This document shows, piece by piece, positions 1-6,245 of a stretch of DNA of 14,302 nucleotides; position 1 is the stretch's first letter; each line of letters begins with the position of its first letter. Position numbers and translations under genes: made by a program. Source of the DNA: Bacillota bacterium (lineage in GTDB: Bacteria; Bacillota; Desulfitobacteriia; Desulfitobacteriales; Desulfitobacteriaceae); the NCBI GenBank assembly GCA_023390635.1, contig JAEWCM010000173.1:1-14302 (forward strand), read 5' to 3'. The notes beneath the pieces were generated by a model that did no database searches, was not told where the DNA came from, and worked only from the letters and a program-made list of their open reading frames with translations.

Positions 1-420
1 GATTCCTAATAAGGATTGGATAACCCCCCGAAACAAAAGCTCTTCGGCAAGCGCTCCTAAAAAGAAGATCAGACTCAGCTCGACTAAAGAAAAGCGTTTT
101 ACAAGAATATCGTTAATAATATCCTCCAGTTTTTCTTTAGGCACAAATTTATCGAAGATGAGTTGAACCGACAGTAAAGCAGCACTCCCTGCAATCAGGC
201 CAGCTAAAGGGTACGTACCTCCTTTAACCGTTAAAAAGCGGTTCCATGAAAGCTCTCCACCTACGGTTATGATAAAAACAGCTGCACAAAGCAACATGAT
301 GATTTGGCTCAATACCAGGTTTATAGCCAGGACTTTCCTGGTCATCATTTCTTCTGAGAAATCAGCCATTTTTGCCTTTACCTCTGGAGTTTCTTCTCCG
401 TCGCTTTGATTTTCCATCAT
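1..420 (-). CDS. CPBP-family intramembrane protease (partial, C-terminus beyond window)
   Basis: A minus-strand frame is open from an ATG at 420 to the window edge (140 codons, no stop), so the 3' end is missing. The translation has a charged N-terminal tail (about residues 1-28), a hydrophobic helix at about 33-53, a second at about 71-89, and a segment at 113-140 reading LGALAEELLFRGVIQSLLG. The EExxxR motif (E126, E127, R131) is the first metal/catalytic motif of the CPBP (CAAX protease and bacteriocin-processing) family, membrane-embedded glutamic or metallo-type endopeptidases. The later conserved His motifs would lie outside the window, so catalytic competence cannot be judged. The start is 6 nt after the mscL stop, so the two are probably co-transcribed. 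There is no strong Shine-Dalgarno before the tandem ATGs at 420 and 417, which suggests translational coupling. The substrate is unknown. Confidence 0.8.
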   Translation of the reverse strand, partial: MMENQSDGEETPEVKAKMADFSEEMMTRKVLAINLVLSQIIMLLCAAVFIITVGGELSWNRFLTVKGGTYPLAGLIAGSAALLSVQLIFDKFVPKEKLEDIINDILVKRFSLVELSLIFFLGALAEELLFRGVIQSLLGI

Positions 421-426
421 TTTTGA

Positions 427-864
427 TTATTCCAGAACAGAAGTGCAATGGGGACATCTGCTTGCTGCTATATCAATCTCACTGCAGCAGTATTGACATT
501 TCTTAGTTTTCACTTCTTCCACTTTTTCTTCTTTCCGTTTCGTGAAACGGTTCAACTGTTTAACCACAATAAATATTGAAAAAGCGATGATCAGGAAATC
601 GATGATACTGTTGATAAAGGTCCCGTAATTAAGGGTAACTACTCCTGCACTTTTGGCCTGATCGATCGTCTGATAATCGCCATCACCAAAAGCGATGAAC
701 AAATTGGAAAAATCAATTTTGCCCAATACTAAGCCAATTAAAGGCATAATAATATCACTCACTAAAGAAGAAACAATCTTCCCAAAGGCACCCCCAATTA
801 CCACACCTACCGCCAAATCAATCACATTGCCTTTAACCGCAAATTCTTTGAACTCTTTCCACAT
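427..864 (-). CDS. mscL: large-conductance mechanosensitive channel MscL with C-terminal zinc ribbon
   Basis: MscL is a homopentameric inner-membrane channel that opens under membrane tension and releases solutes during hypo-osmotic shock. The 145-residue product begins MWKEFKEFAVKGNVIDLAVG, the classic MscL N-terminal helix running into TM1 (about residues 14-40, with the glycine/alanine-rich pore helix VVIGGAFGKI). TM2 is at about 82-104. The charged linker (KRKEEKVEEVKTKK) is followed by a CxxC-x10-CxxC zinc-ribbon-like tail (C123, C126, C137, C140). I chose the ATG at 864 because AAGGAGG lies 9-10 nt upstream of it and because it aligns with the family N-terminus. The frame is open back to a TTG at 909, but that codon has no ribosome-binding site and sits only a few nt from the predicted transcription start. 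The CPBP protease gene follows 6 nt downstream. Confidence 0.95.
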   Translation of the reverse strand: MWKEFKEFAVKGNVIDLAVGVVIGGAFGKIVSSLVSDIIMPLIGLVLGKIDFSNLFIAFGDGDYQTIDQAKSAGVVTLNYGTFINSIIDFLIIAFSIFIVVKQLNRFTKRKEEKVEEVKTKKCQYCCSEIDIAASRCPHCTSVLE

Positions 865-919
865 TTGCTCTGCTCCTCCTTGAAACTGCTTTTGAATATT
901 AAATGCCAAATATACTATG

Positions 920-925
920 ATTATA
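920..925 (-). promoter_or_regulatory. candidate -10 element for mscL
   Basis: A perfect TATAAT reads on the minus strand at 925-920, preceded by GGC (close to an extended -10). The position 17 nt upstream (948-943) reads TAGACG, a poor -35. It would start transcription near 913, giving a leader of about 50 nt before the mscL ATG at 864. Weakly supported because of the -35. Confidence 0.4.
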
Positions 926-972
926 GCCGTTTAAGCTTTAATCGTCTATTGATTGCCCTCTCAATTATATAT

Positions 973-1026
973 AAAATGCCGGTAAGCTGCCTGGGGAAAC
1001 TCTTTAAGCAGACTTAACGGCATTTT
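973..1026 (-). terminator. Rho-independent terminator downstream of the four-repeat protein gene
   Basis: The arms at 973-990 and 1008-1026 pair as AAAATGCCG(G/T)TAAG..CTGC, an approximately 17-bp stem with one mismatch and one bulge and a 17-nt loop. On the minus strand it ends in TTTTATATAT. It lies between the end of the minus-strand gene at 1102 and the mscL promoter, so it most likely ends that gene's transcript. The stem is nearly symmetric and would also work on the plus strand. Confidence 0.7.
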
Positions 1027-1101
1027 TCAATCTAAGATCTATATTGAGAAGCTCTTCGATTTTAAACGGTTTATTCTTTTTCTTCAAAAAATTAAAAAGT
1101 G

Positions 1102-1770
1102 TTAATCATTATAAGGATTATTAAAACTTGATTGCTTTCTCATTGCTTCTAAAGCTGTTTTCACCGCATCGGCCTGATCTTGAGTAAGCGTCCCTTCATC
1201 AATCAAACTCTGCAGAGGATCTATATTTTCTCCGTTGTTATTTTGTTCATGCACTTTTCTGGCTGCTTCAAGCGCTTCTTTGATAGCATCGGCTTGATCC
1301 TGGGTAATGACTCCACCATCAATCAGGTTTTGCAGAGGATCTTTTCGAAATTGTCCTTCCCTTCCTTCAGTTGGTCTGGCAGCCTCAAAAGCACTTTTTA
1401 TGGCATCGGCCTGGTCTTGAGTAAGCGTTCCGTCATCAATCAAACTTTGCAAGGGATTTTCATCCTTCGCCCCAACCTGTTTTCCTGCTGACCTGGCCTG
1501 ATCGAGAGCGTTCTTTACTGCATCGGCCTGATCCTGAGTAATCGTCCCGTCGTCAATCAGGCTTTGCAGAGGATTTACAGAATGAGTCCTGTGATTACCA
1601 ATCAACTGCTGTAAAGCCTGCAAGCTCTCCTGGCTGATTTGTGCCGTATCCAATCCTGTCAAATTGCTGTTGCTTTGAGTAGTGATTTTATTCTGATTCT
1701 CCGTCATATTCTGGACCGTATTCTGAGCATAAAGATTGAACAAATATTGATATCCATTTATTGTGTTCAT
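1102..1770 (-). CDS. protein of unknown function with four ~39-residue SHOCT-like helical repeats
   Basis: I do not recognise this 222-residue protein. After an N-terminal region rich in Asn, Gln and Thr (residues 1-65, no signal peptide or membrane helix) it has four copies of a unit at about residues 66-93, 105-132, 144-171 and 184-211, with spacings of 39, 39 and 40. Each unit reads roughly (N/D)PLQ-LID-G-(I/L)TQDQADA(V/I)K-A-(E/D)-(A/M/Q)R: a short helix, a turn at DDG/DGG/DEG, and a second helix. The pattern LxxLIDxGxITxxxAxxxK resembles SHOCT-type oligomerisation motifs, but no family is assigned. Linkers between units are charged and variable. The ATG at 1770 follows GGAGGAAGG at good spacing. 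The gene stands alone between two terminators, with a flagellar-sigma-like -10 box upstream (1818-1825). It is probably cytoplasmic. Confidence 0.85.
   Translation of the reverse strand: MNTINGYQYLFNLYAQNTVQNMTENQNKITTQSNSNLTGLDTAQISQESLQALQQLIGNHRTHSVNPLQSLIDDGTITQDQADAVKNALDQARSAGKQVGAKDENPLQSLIDDGTLTQDQADAIKSAFEAARPTEGREGQFRKDPLQNLIDGGVITQDQADAIKEALEAARKVHEQNNNGENIDPLQSLIDEGTLTQDQADAVKTALEAMRKQSSFNNPYND
1138..1575 (-). repeat. four in-gene tandem repeats (coding)
   Basis: Four diverged copies of an approximately 84-bp unit separated by variable linkers (period 117-120 bp) encode the repeated helical unit. The protein core (TQDQADA) is invariant, while codons differ between copies: Gln, Asp and Ala codons vary, and Thr-Leu-Thr alternates with Thr-Ile-Thr. 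This indicates old duplications kept under protein-level constraint rather than recent slippage. Confidence 0.85.
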
Positions 1771-1817
1771 TTAACGCCTTCCTCCAATGATCTTTAAAAT
1801 TTTATTTCCCCATTTTT

Positions 1818-1844
1818 ATATCGGCCAATAAAAAATAAATCCTA
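1818..1844 (-). promoter_or_regulatory. candidate sigma-D/sigma-28 (flagellar) promoter for the four-repeat gene
   Basis: The minus strand reads GCCGATAT at 1825-1818, an exact match to the -10 consensus known for the flagellar sigma factor (SigD/FliA). Fifteen nt upstream the sequence is TAGG (1844-1841), only two of four matches to the TAAA -35 box. Transcription would start near 1811, about 40 nt before the ATG. No good sigma-A promoter was found here, although a TTGACA at 1890-1885 lacks a matching -10. Confidence 0.4.
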
Positions 1845-1861
1845 TTAAGGATGTCAGGTTC

Positions 1862-1879
1862 TTGTGAACACTTCACGAA
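1862..1879. promoter_or_regulatory. imperfect inverted repeat, possible operator
   Basis: TTGTGAA-CAC-TTCACGA(A) is a 7-bp inverted repeat with one mismatch and a 3-nt centre. It resembles redox-regulator (Rex-type) sites but has one base too few in the spacer. It lies just downstream of a minus-strand TTGACA (1890-1885) in the upstream region of the four-repeat gene. Binding of any protein here is only a possibility. Confidence 0.25.
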
Positions 1880-1942
1880 TAAGTTGTCAATTTCTTATCA
1901 AGATTGCATGTTCCGACACACCAACGAATTATGAAAATCCCC

Positions 1943-1981
1943 AATAAAAATCGGGAGATGCATTTTTTATTGCATCCCCCG
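1943..1981 (-). terminator. Rho-independent terminator of the DAHP synthase gene
   Basis: On the minus strand an 11-bp stem CGGGGGATGCA / TGCATCTCCCG (1981-1971 with 1962-1952, one mismatch) encloses an A-rich 8-nt loop and is followed by ATTTTTATT. It starts 28 nt after the stop codon at 2009. Confidence 0.88.
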
Positions 1982-2008
1982 AAACTAGATGGCTACAGAC
2001 TATTTAGA

Positions 2009-3037
2009 TTAAACATTTTCCGCCACATAGTATATTAACTTTTCTGTATCCTCCCAACCGAGGCAAGCGTCAGTGATGGATTTTCCATAAATGTTTTCCC
2101 CGATCTCCTGGCGCCCTTCTACCAGATAGCTTTCAATCATTAACCCTTTCACCATGCGCCGCAAAGTCTCATCATATTTTCTGCTCATAATAATTTCTCT
2201 TGCTATCCTCGGCTGTTCATAGAAACATTTCATAGAATTTGCGTGATTGGTATCCACGATCATGGCCGGATTAGCCAAGTTAAGCTTTTCATAAGCTTTG
2301 GCAGTGTAAATCAGATTTTCATAATGATAGTTGGGAATATTTCTGCCATTTGGATTAACTGCACCCCTTAACACGGCATGAGCCAAAGGATTTCCAGCAG
2401 TCTCCACTTCCCAACCGCTGTAGATAAAGGTATGCCCTTGCTGAGCCGCCACAATCGAATTCAACATTACGGAAATATCCCCACTGGTGGGGTTCTTCAT
2501 TCCTACCGGACAATCCACTCCGCTCACTGTCAAACGGTGTTGCTGATTTTCCACCGAACGAGCTCCAATGGCATGATAGCCCAATATATCGGAAAGGTAC
2601 GCAAAGTTTTCCGGATAGAGCATCTCGTCAGCGGCATTCATATGAAATTCACTTAGGGCCTTGATGTGCAGCCTTCGAATTGCTTTGATTCCTTCACACA
2701 AATCAGGTTTTTTTTCCGGATCAGGCTGATGCACCATTCCTTTGTACCCTTCGCCTGTCGTTCTGGGTTTGTTGGTGTAAATGCGGGGAATCATCAAAAT
2801 TCGGTCTTTTACCTGCTCTTGAACCTTGGCCAGCCTTTCAATATATTCACACACAGAATCTTCATGGTCGGCAGAGCACGGTCCAATAATTAAAATAAAG
2901 CGATCGTCGTTCCCCTCAAAGATCTTTCTTATTTCCTGATCCCGGTCCGCTTTAATCTTTTTAACCGGCTCAGGCAGTGGAATCTGCTCTTTTATCTCTT
3001 CAGCCGTAGGGATTTTTCGAATAAACTCCATATTCAT
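2009..3037 (-). CDS. aroF: 3-deoxy-7-phosphoheptulonate (DAHP) synthase, class I-alpha (AroFGH type)
   Basis: This enzyme condenses phosphoenolpyruvate with erythrose 4-phosphate to DAHP, the first committed step of aromatic amino acid and chorismate synthesis, in the cytoplasm. The 342-residue product matches the size and motifs of the E. coli AroF/G/H family. It has GPCSADHED (metal ligand C54), PRIYTNKPRTTGEGYKG (R85, K90 and R92 for substrate binding), GARSVENQQHR (R160), CPVGMKN (K181), DTNHANS (metal ligand H265), MIESYLVEGRQ (E302) and SITDACLGW (D323). All four metal ligands are present. No fused chorismate mutase domain is seen. The ATG at 3037 has AAGGAGG 7 nt upstream, better placed than the second ATG at 3031. 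The gene is monocistronic, with a promoter at 3100-3128 and a terminator at 1943-1981. No T-box or tryptophan leader peptide was found in its short 5' UTR. The symbol within aroF/G/H is arbitrary. Confidence 0.95.
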   Translation of the reverse strand: MNMEFIRKIPTAEEIKEQIPLPEPVKKIKADRDQEIRKIFEGNDDRFILIIGPCSADHEDSVCEYIERLAKVQEQVKDRILMIPRIYTNKPRTTGEGYKGMVHQPDPEKKPDLCEGIKAIRRLHIKALSEFHMNAADEMLYPENFAYLSDILGYHAIGARSVENQQHRLTVSGVDCPVGMKNPTSGDISVMLNSIVAAQQGHTFIYSGWEVETAGNPLAHAVLRGAVNPNGRNIPNYHYENLIYTAKAYEKLNLANPAMIVDTNHANSMKCFYEQPRIAREIIMSRKYDETLRRMVKGLMIESYLVEGRQEIGENIYGKSITDACLGWEDTEKLIYYVAENV

Positions 3038-3099
3038 ACAACGACCTCCTTATAATCATAGTTACTACTGCATATAAGATCATCACCTATTCTCGGTGT

Positions 3100-3128
3100 G
3101 TTATATAACTATTTAGATACTGTTTTAA
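3100..3128 (-). promoter_or_regulatory. sigma-A-type promoter for the DAHP synthase gene
   Basis: The minus strand reads TTAAAA (3128-3123), a 17-nt spacer, then TATAAC (3105-3100): four of six and five of six consensus matches. Transcription would start near 3093, giving a leader of about 55 nt that ends in AAGGAGG. Confidence 0.55.
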
Positions 3129-3217
3129 CATGATTTTGCTTTTTGCGCAAGAATTAATCCTATTTTGATGATTGTTCTTTGCACAGAGTTAATATTTATT
3201 TTGTCAATTGAAAAAGC

Positions 3218-3258
3218 AAAGCTGGATTCATGGAATATAATACCATGAATCCAGCTTT
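3218..3258. other. perfect 16-bp inverted repeat with a 9-nt loop, upstream of the methyltransferase gene
   Basis: The arms AAAGCTGGATTCATGG (3218-3233) and CCATGAATCCAGCTTT (3243-3258) are perfectly complementary around the loop AATATAATA. Imperfect pairing continues outward on both sides. T-rich runs follow on both strands (TTTACTTTT on plus, TTTGCTTTTTC on minus), so it could act as a bidirectional terminator or as an attenuator. It sits between divergent promoter regions, 36 nt upstream of the methyltransferase ATG. The loop contains TATAAT, with a TTGAAA 22 nt upstream (3208-3213), too far apart for a normal promoter. Confidence 0.7.
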
Positions 3259-3294
3259 ACTTTTGAATTCAAGACCTACGAAAGGAGGCCGTTT

Positions 3295-4149
3295 ATGGCA
3301 GGCGAATCGAAACGAGTAGAGACAATGAATTATTTTGAACTGCTAGCCTGGCTGGGAATCGGCAGTTCTCATCCGGGAGGATTTCCGGCCACCAAGGAAA
3401 ACTTAGAAATCTTATCCATCGACTCCGCTGCTTATGTTCTGGATGCAGGATGCGGAAGCGGTCTTACGGCCTGTTATCTGGCCAAAACTTCCGGATGTCG
3501 GATTATTGGAATCGATATTAATCCTCAGATGATTGAGAAAGCTTCCTTGCGCGCTCAAAAAGAGGGGGTTGCCCATTTAGTGACCTTTCAGATTGCGGAT
3601 GCGGCTAATCTGCCTTTTGAAGACAATCTTTTTGATTGGGTAATTGGAGAATCGATTACCGTATTTTTGGATAAGGTTAAGGTATACAGGGAATTCTACC
3701 GTGTACTGAAACCCAAAGGCAAGGCAGCCGATTTGGAGATGGCCCTTTTAAGCGATTTACCTGATGCTCTCCGGAAACAGATGAAAGAATGTTTCGGATA
3801 CGAAACAGATCCTCTCTCTTATGAAAAATGGGCTGCCACTTTAGAAGAAGCAGGATTTTGCAATGTAGAAATCAAAAATACCCAACCCTTAAAAGATAAT
3901 CGCCAAGTGATTACAAATGAACTAAAAAAAGACTGGATTTTGATAAAAGATCTAGCGGGTAAGGTTTCCAGTCAGCCAGCCTTATTACCCAGATTACAGA
4001 AAAATGCCAGTTTTACTAAAAAGTATCGCAGCTATTTTGGCTACGGCCTCATTTTCGGAGAAAAACCTGATGTGCAGCCGACCAAGCCCTCTTTTCGAAC
4101 CTGGCTGGCGCGTATCAGATTTTGGCGAAACATTTTCCCATTCAAGTGA
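3295..4149 (+). CDS. class I SAM-dependent methyltransferase
   Basis: The 284-residue protein carries a Rossmann-fold methyltransferase core. Motif I is VLDAGCGSG (48-56), the acidic residue of motif II is in IGIDINP (D74), then ADAANLPFED (101-110, the adenine-contacting Asp and following loop), a motif IV-like region FDWVIGES (113-120), and FYRVLKPKGKAADLEM beyond. This is the Methyltransf_11/UbiE-like arrangement that transfers a methyl group from S-adenosylmethionine. The acceptor cannot be deduced. The C-terminal third (about 190-284) is basic and has no motif I recognise. The ATG at 3295 follows AAAGGAGG at 6-nt spacing. The gene converges with the PAP2 gene (3 nt between stop codons, no terminator in between). 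A large hairpin lies in its upstream region and may regulate it. Confidence 0.88.
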   Translation: MAGESKRVETMNYFELLAWLGIGSSHPGGFPATKENLEILSIDSAAYVLDAGCGSGLTACYLAKTSGCRIIGIDINPQMIEKASLRAQKEGVAHLVTFQIADAANLPFEDNLFDWVIGESITVFLDKVKVYREFYRVLKPKGKAADLEMALLSDLPDALRKQMKECFGYETDPLSYEKWAATLEEAGFCNVEIKNTQPLKDNRQVITNELKKDWILIKDLAGKVSSQPALLPRLQKNASFTKKYRSYFGYGLIFGEKPDVQPTKPSFRTWLARIRFWRNIFPFK

Positions 4150-4152
4150 AAG

Positions 4153-4842
4153 TCAAGAATTTAGTGATTTTCCCTTTTGTACGGATAAGGGATAGGCTCT
4201 GCTTTTCCGCTCCACAACTTTCCCTCTCAATAAAAAATCTACCGAGCGGTAAAGTACTGTTCCCAAAATAATCGCAACCAATAAATCAACCACAATATGC
4301 TGCTTAACAAAAAGCGTGGAAACGATAATCAAAGCACCATAGATAACAATAGCTCTTCCCTTTGTCGTGCGTCGGGCAGGAGTAATAAAAATAGCTCTCA
4401 TCACCAAAAAGGTGGTTAAAACATGAATGCTGGGTAAACAGTTAAGGGGAGGATCGCTACGATATAAAAATATCACCAGCAAAGAAAAAAAGTCCTGGCC
4501 GACCACTGCCGGACGCGGCACCGTCGTTTGAAAAAAGAAATATATTAGGTAGCATATTATTAAACCTATGTCTATGGATAGAATAGTTTTGTAGAATACC
4601 TCTTTATAGTTAAAGCACAGATAGGCAAGACTTAAAAGCAGAAATGCATACCACGTCATGTAAGGGAGAATAAATAATTTCAAAAAAGGGATCGCATTAT
4701 CCAGACTCCCTGTCAGATTATGAATTCTGCCCCCACTATTATTGGTGAGATTGTATCCCAAATTAAAAAGAGGAACGGTTAAAATCAAGCTTAACGGTAT
4801 TAGATTATCTTTTACTTTCTTCAAAATCGTCACTTTTAACAC
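4153..4842 (-). CDS. PAP2-superfamily membrane phosphatase (PAP2_3 / inositol phosphotransferase-like)
   Basis: The 229-residue polytopic protein has hydrophobic helices at about 15-32, 52-76, 86-105, 118-127, 137-154, 164-179 and 184-199. Phosphatase signature pieces are visible: TTVPRPA (106-112, with R110), the central LPSIH (P137-H140) and the distal STLFVKQHIVVD (S175, H182, D186). PAP2 enzymes hydrolyse or transfer phosphate on lipid phosphates through the two histidines. The first motif lacks the usual upstream lysine spacing, as is common in the PAP2_3 branch. The substrate is unknown; phosphatidate, undecaprenyl pyrophosphate or phosphoinositol-type lipids are possible. The start is GTG at 4842, because an in-frame TAG lies just upstream (4848-4846). 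A modest GAAAG serves as ribosome-binding site. GTG at 4833 is an alternative start. A TACAAT box at 4877-4872 could be its -10. Confidence 0.8.
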   Translation of the reverse strand: MLKVTILKKVKDNLIPLSLILTVPLFNLGYNLTNNSGGRIHNLTGSLDNAIPFLKLFILPYMTWYAFLLLSLAYLCFNYKEVFYKTILSIDIGLIICYLIYFFFQTTVPRPAVVGQDFFSLLVIFLYRSDPPLNCLPSIHVLTTFLVMRAIFITPARRTTKGRAIVIYGALIIVSTLFVKQHIVVDLLVAIILGTVLYRSVDFLLRGKVVERKSRAYPLSVQKGKSLNS

Positions 4843-5071
4843 TCGCTATCTTTCTAAAATTCACCTTTCCCATTGTAAATCTTACTTCTTAACGATTAAA
4901 TAAGATTTCCTTAAATAAGTCTTAAATTAATTAACTTAAGCTTAATCCTATTCTTTTTTAAAGGTGCAAGCAAATTTACGTCGAATATAGGCTAAATATA
5001 TCTTATTTTTTTATAAACAGGTTGGATAGATTTTATGGAAAATTGATGGCCCACGAGCAGAAAGGAAAATT
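4843..5071. promoter_or_regulatory. AT-rich divergent intergenic region with phased TTAA repeats
   Basis: This region between divergent genes is very A+T rich. TTAA cores occur at 4889, 4896, 4911, 4922, 4931, 4936 and 4942. The nonamer TTAAATAAG is exactly repeated at 4896-4904 and 4911-4919, and CTTAA at 4888, 4910 and 4921 falls in 11-bp phase. Such helically phased direct repeats can be response-regulator sites, but base composition alone could produce some of this. Candidate promoters are TTTAAT-N17-TACAAT for the phosphatase gene (minus, 4900-4872) and a weak TTTACG-N16-TATATC (plus, 4975-5002) for the transporter gene. No terminator or small gene was seen. Confidence 0.3.
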
Positions 5072-6106
5072 ATGGATTTTTTTAAGTACCTTCAAAATCA
5101 AAGTGTTAAAAGATTTGCTATTTTGGCCCTTATTTGTTTTATTCTCTATGAACTGCGGGGGTTACTAAATATTATTTTACTGACATTTGTCATTACTTAT
5201 TTAGTCGACCGTCTGAATAATTTTTTAACCCGTCAGCTCAACAGGGCATTCTTTATTAACAAAAAAGTGGTCTTGTCTATCATCTATTTATCACTGGCCA
5301 TTGGTCTTGTCGTTTTGTTTTATAAGCTATTACCCATTGTCATTGAGCAAATCGGACAACTCATCAGGCTTGTTCTGACCATCTATCACGAGCAACAGAA
5401 CAGTGACTGGTTTCATTCCCTTGCCCCGATGCTGCAAAGCGTTAATGTGGAAGGCTATGCCCGACAAGGTTTTGACTTTGTTTTGAAAATCAGCAATTGG
5501 GGGTTCAATCTGTTTTTAGCTCTGATTCTAAGCCTATTCTTTTTATTGGAAAAAGAAAAAGTCGGCAAGTTCACGGTTAAATTCAGAACCAGCAAAATAA
5601 GCTGGCTATTTAACGAACTAGAATATTTCGGGAAAAAATTTGTCCACACCTTTGGCAAGGTGATTGAAGCACAATTTCTCATCGCCCTGATCAATTCTTT
5701 TCTCTCCAGCATTGCCTTATGGCTTCTAGGCTTTCCTCAGCTTTTCGGTTTAGGCCTGATGATTTTTGTTTTAGGTTTAATTCCCGTAGCCGGAGTAATC
5801 ATTTCTCTTATTCCGTTGTGTACCATCGGATATAGTATCGGAGGACTTCCTACTATACTCTATGTATTGGGAATGATAGCGGTATTGCACTGCCTGGAAG
5901 CCTATGTACTCAATCCTAAGCTTATGTCGGCTAAGACAAATTTACCGATTTTCTATACCTTCGTCATTCTAACCTTGTCTGAACACTTTTTCGGTGTTTG
6001 GGGCCTAATCATTGGAATCCCCACCTTTGTCTTTCTGTTGGACATTCTGGATGTAGAACCTTTGCCAGTAACCTCCCGATTAAAAATGCCCAAAGAGAAA
6101 ATTTAA
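5072..6106 (+). CDS. AI-2E-family membrane transporter
   Basis: The 344-residue protein has the AI-2E (TqsA/PerM-like) architecture: an N-terminal hairpin of two helices (about 14-45), helices at about 68-92, a soluble amphipathic segment (about 95-140), then a C-terminal bundle. Family signatures are VIEAQFLIALIN (197-208), GLIPVAGVIISLIP (235-248), LEAYVLNPKLM (275-285) and FGVWGLIIGIP (307-317). Members export small molecules or ions such as autoinducer-2 or Na+, and the substrate cannot be assigned from sequence. The length is normal. The ATG at 5072 follows AGAAAGG at about 6-nt spacing. No terminator follows; the next gene has its own promoter 48 nt downstream. Confidence 0.88.
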   Translation: MDFFKYLQNQSVKRFAILALICFILYELRGLLNIILLTFVITYLVDRLNNFLTRQLNRAFFINKKVVLSIIYLSLAIGLVVLFYKLLPIVIEQIGQLIRLVLTIYHEQQNSDWFHSLAPMLQSVNVEGYARQGFDFVLKISNWGFNLFLALILSLFFLLEKEKVGKFTVKFRTSKISWLFNELEYFGKKFVHTFGKVIEAQFLIALINSFLSSIALWLLGFPQLFGLGLMIFVLGLIPVAGVIISLIPLCTIGYSIGGLPTILYVLGMIAVLHCLEAYVLNPKLMSAKTNLPIFYTFVILTLSEHFFGVWGLIIGIPTFVFLLDILDVEPLPVTSRLKMPKEKI

Positions 6107-6153
6107 AATATTGTATTTCTCTCAATTCTTCTTATTCTTTCATCTTCCAAAAC

Positions 6154-6182
6154 TTGCTTGTTCCAAATCCATCCCCTATAAT
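6154..6182 (+). promoter_or_regulatory. sigma-A-type promoter for the small membrane protein gene
   Basis: TTGCTT (6154-6159), a 17-nt spacer and a perfect TATAAT (6177-6182) predict a start near 6189. This gives an approximately 57-nt leader to the ATG at 6246. It makes the in-frame ATG at 6198, only about 9 nt from the transcription start and without a ribosome-binding site, unlikely as the start. Confidence 0.7.
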
Positions 6183-6245
6183 AGAATCATCAATTAAATG
6201 CAGTGTTGGAATATTTTCTTCACCGCAGAAAGGAAAATGGATTTA

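Noticed and set aside
865..909. A 15-codon N-terminal extension of MscL starting at a TTG
   Set aside because: The TTG has no ribosome-binding site and lies a few nt from the predicted transcription start, whereas AAGGAGG precedes the ATG at 864, which matches the family N-terminus.
1180..1491. Plus-strand reading frame antisense to the four-repeat gene
   Set aside because: It is a shadow of the coding repeats, with no ribosome-binding site and a composition unlike a protein.
1138..1575. EF-hand calcium-binding loops in the IDDGTITQDQ repeats
   Set aside because: Loop positions 1, 3 and 12 lack the required acidic residues; only the DG turn matches.
3038..3099. T-box, tryptophan-type leader peptide or riboswitch before the DAHP synthase gene
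   Set aside because: The predicted leader is about 55 nt, too short for a T-box, and shows neither an aromatic codon run nor a terminator stem.
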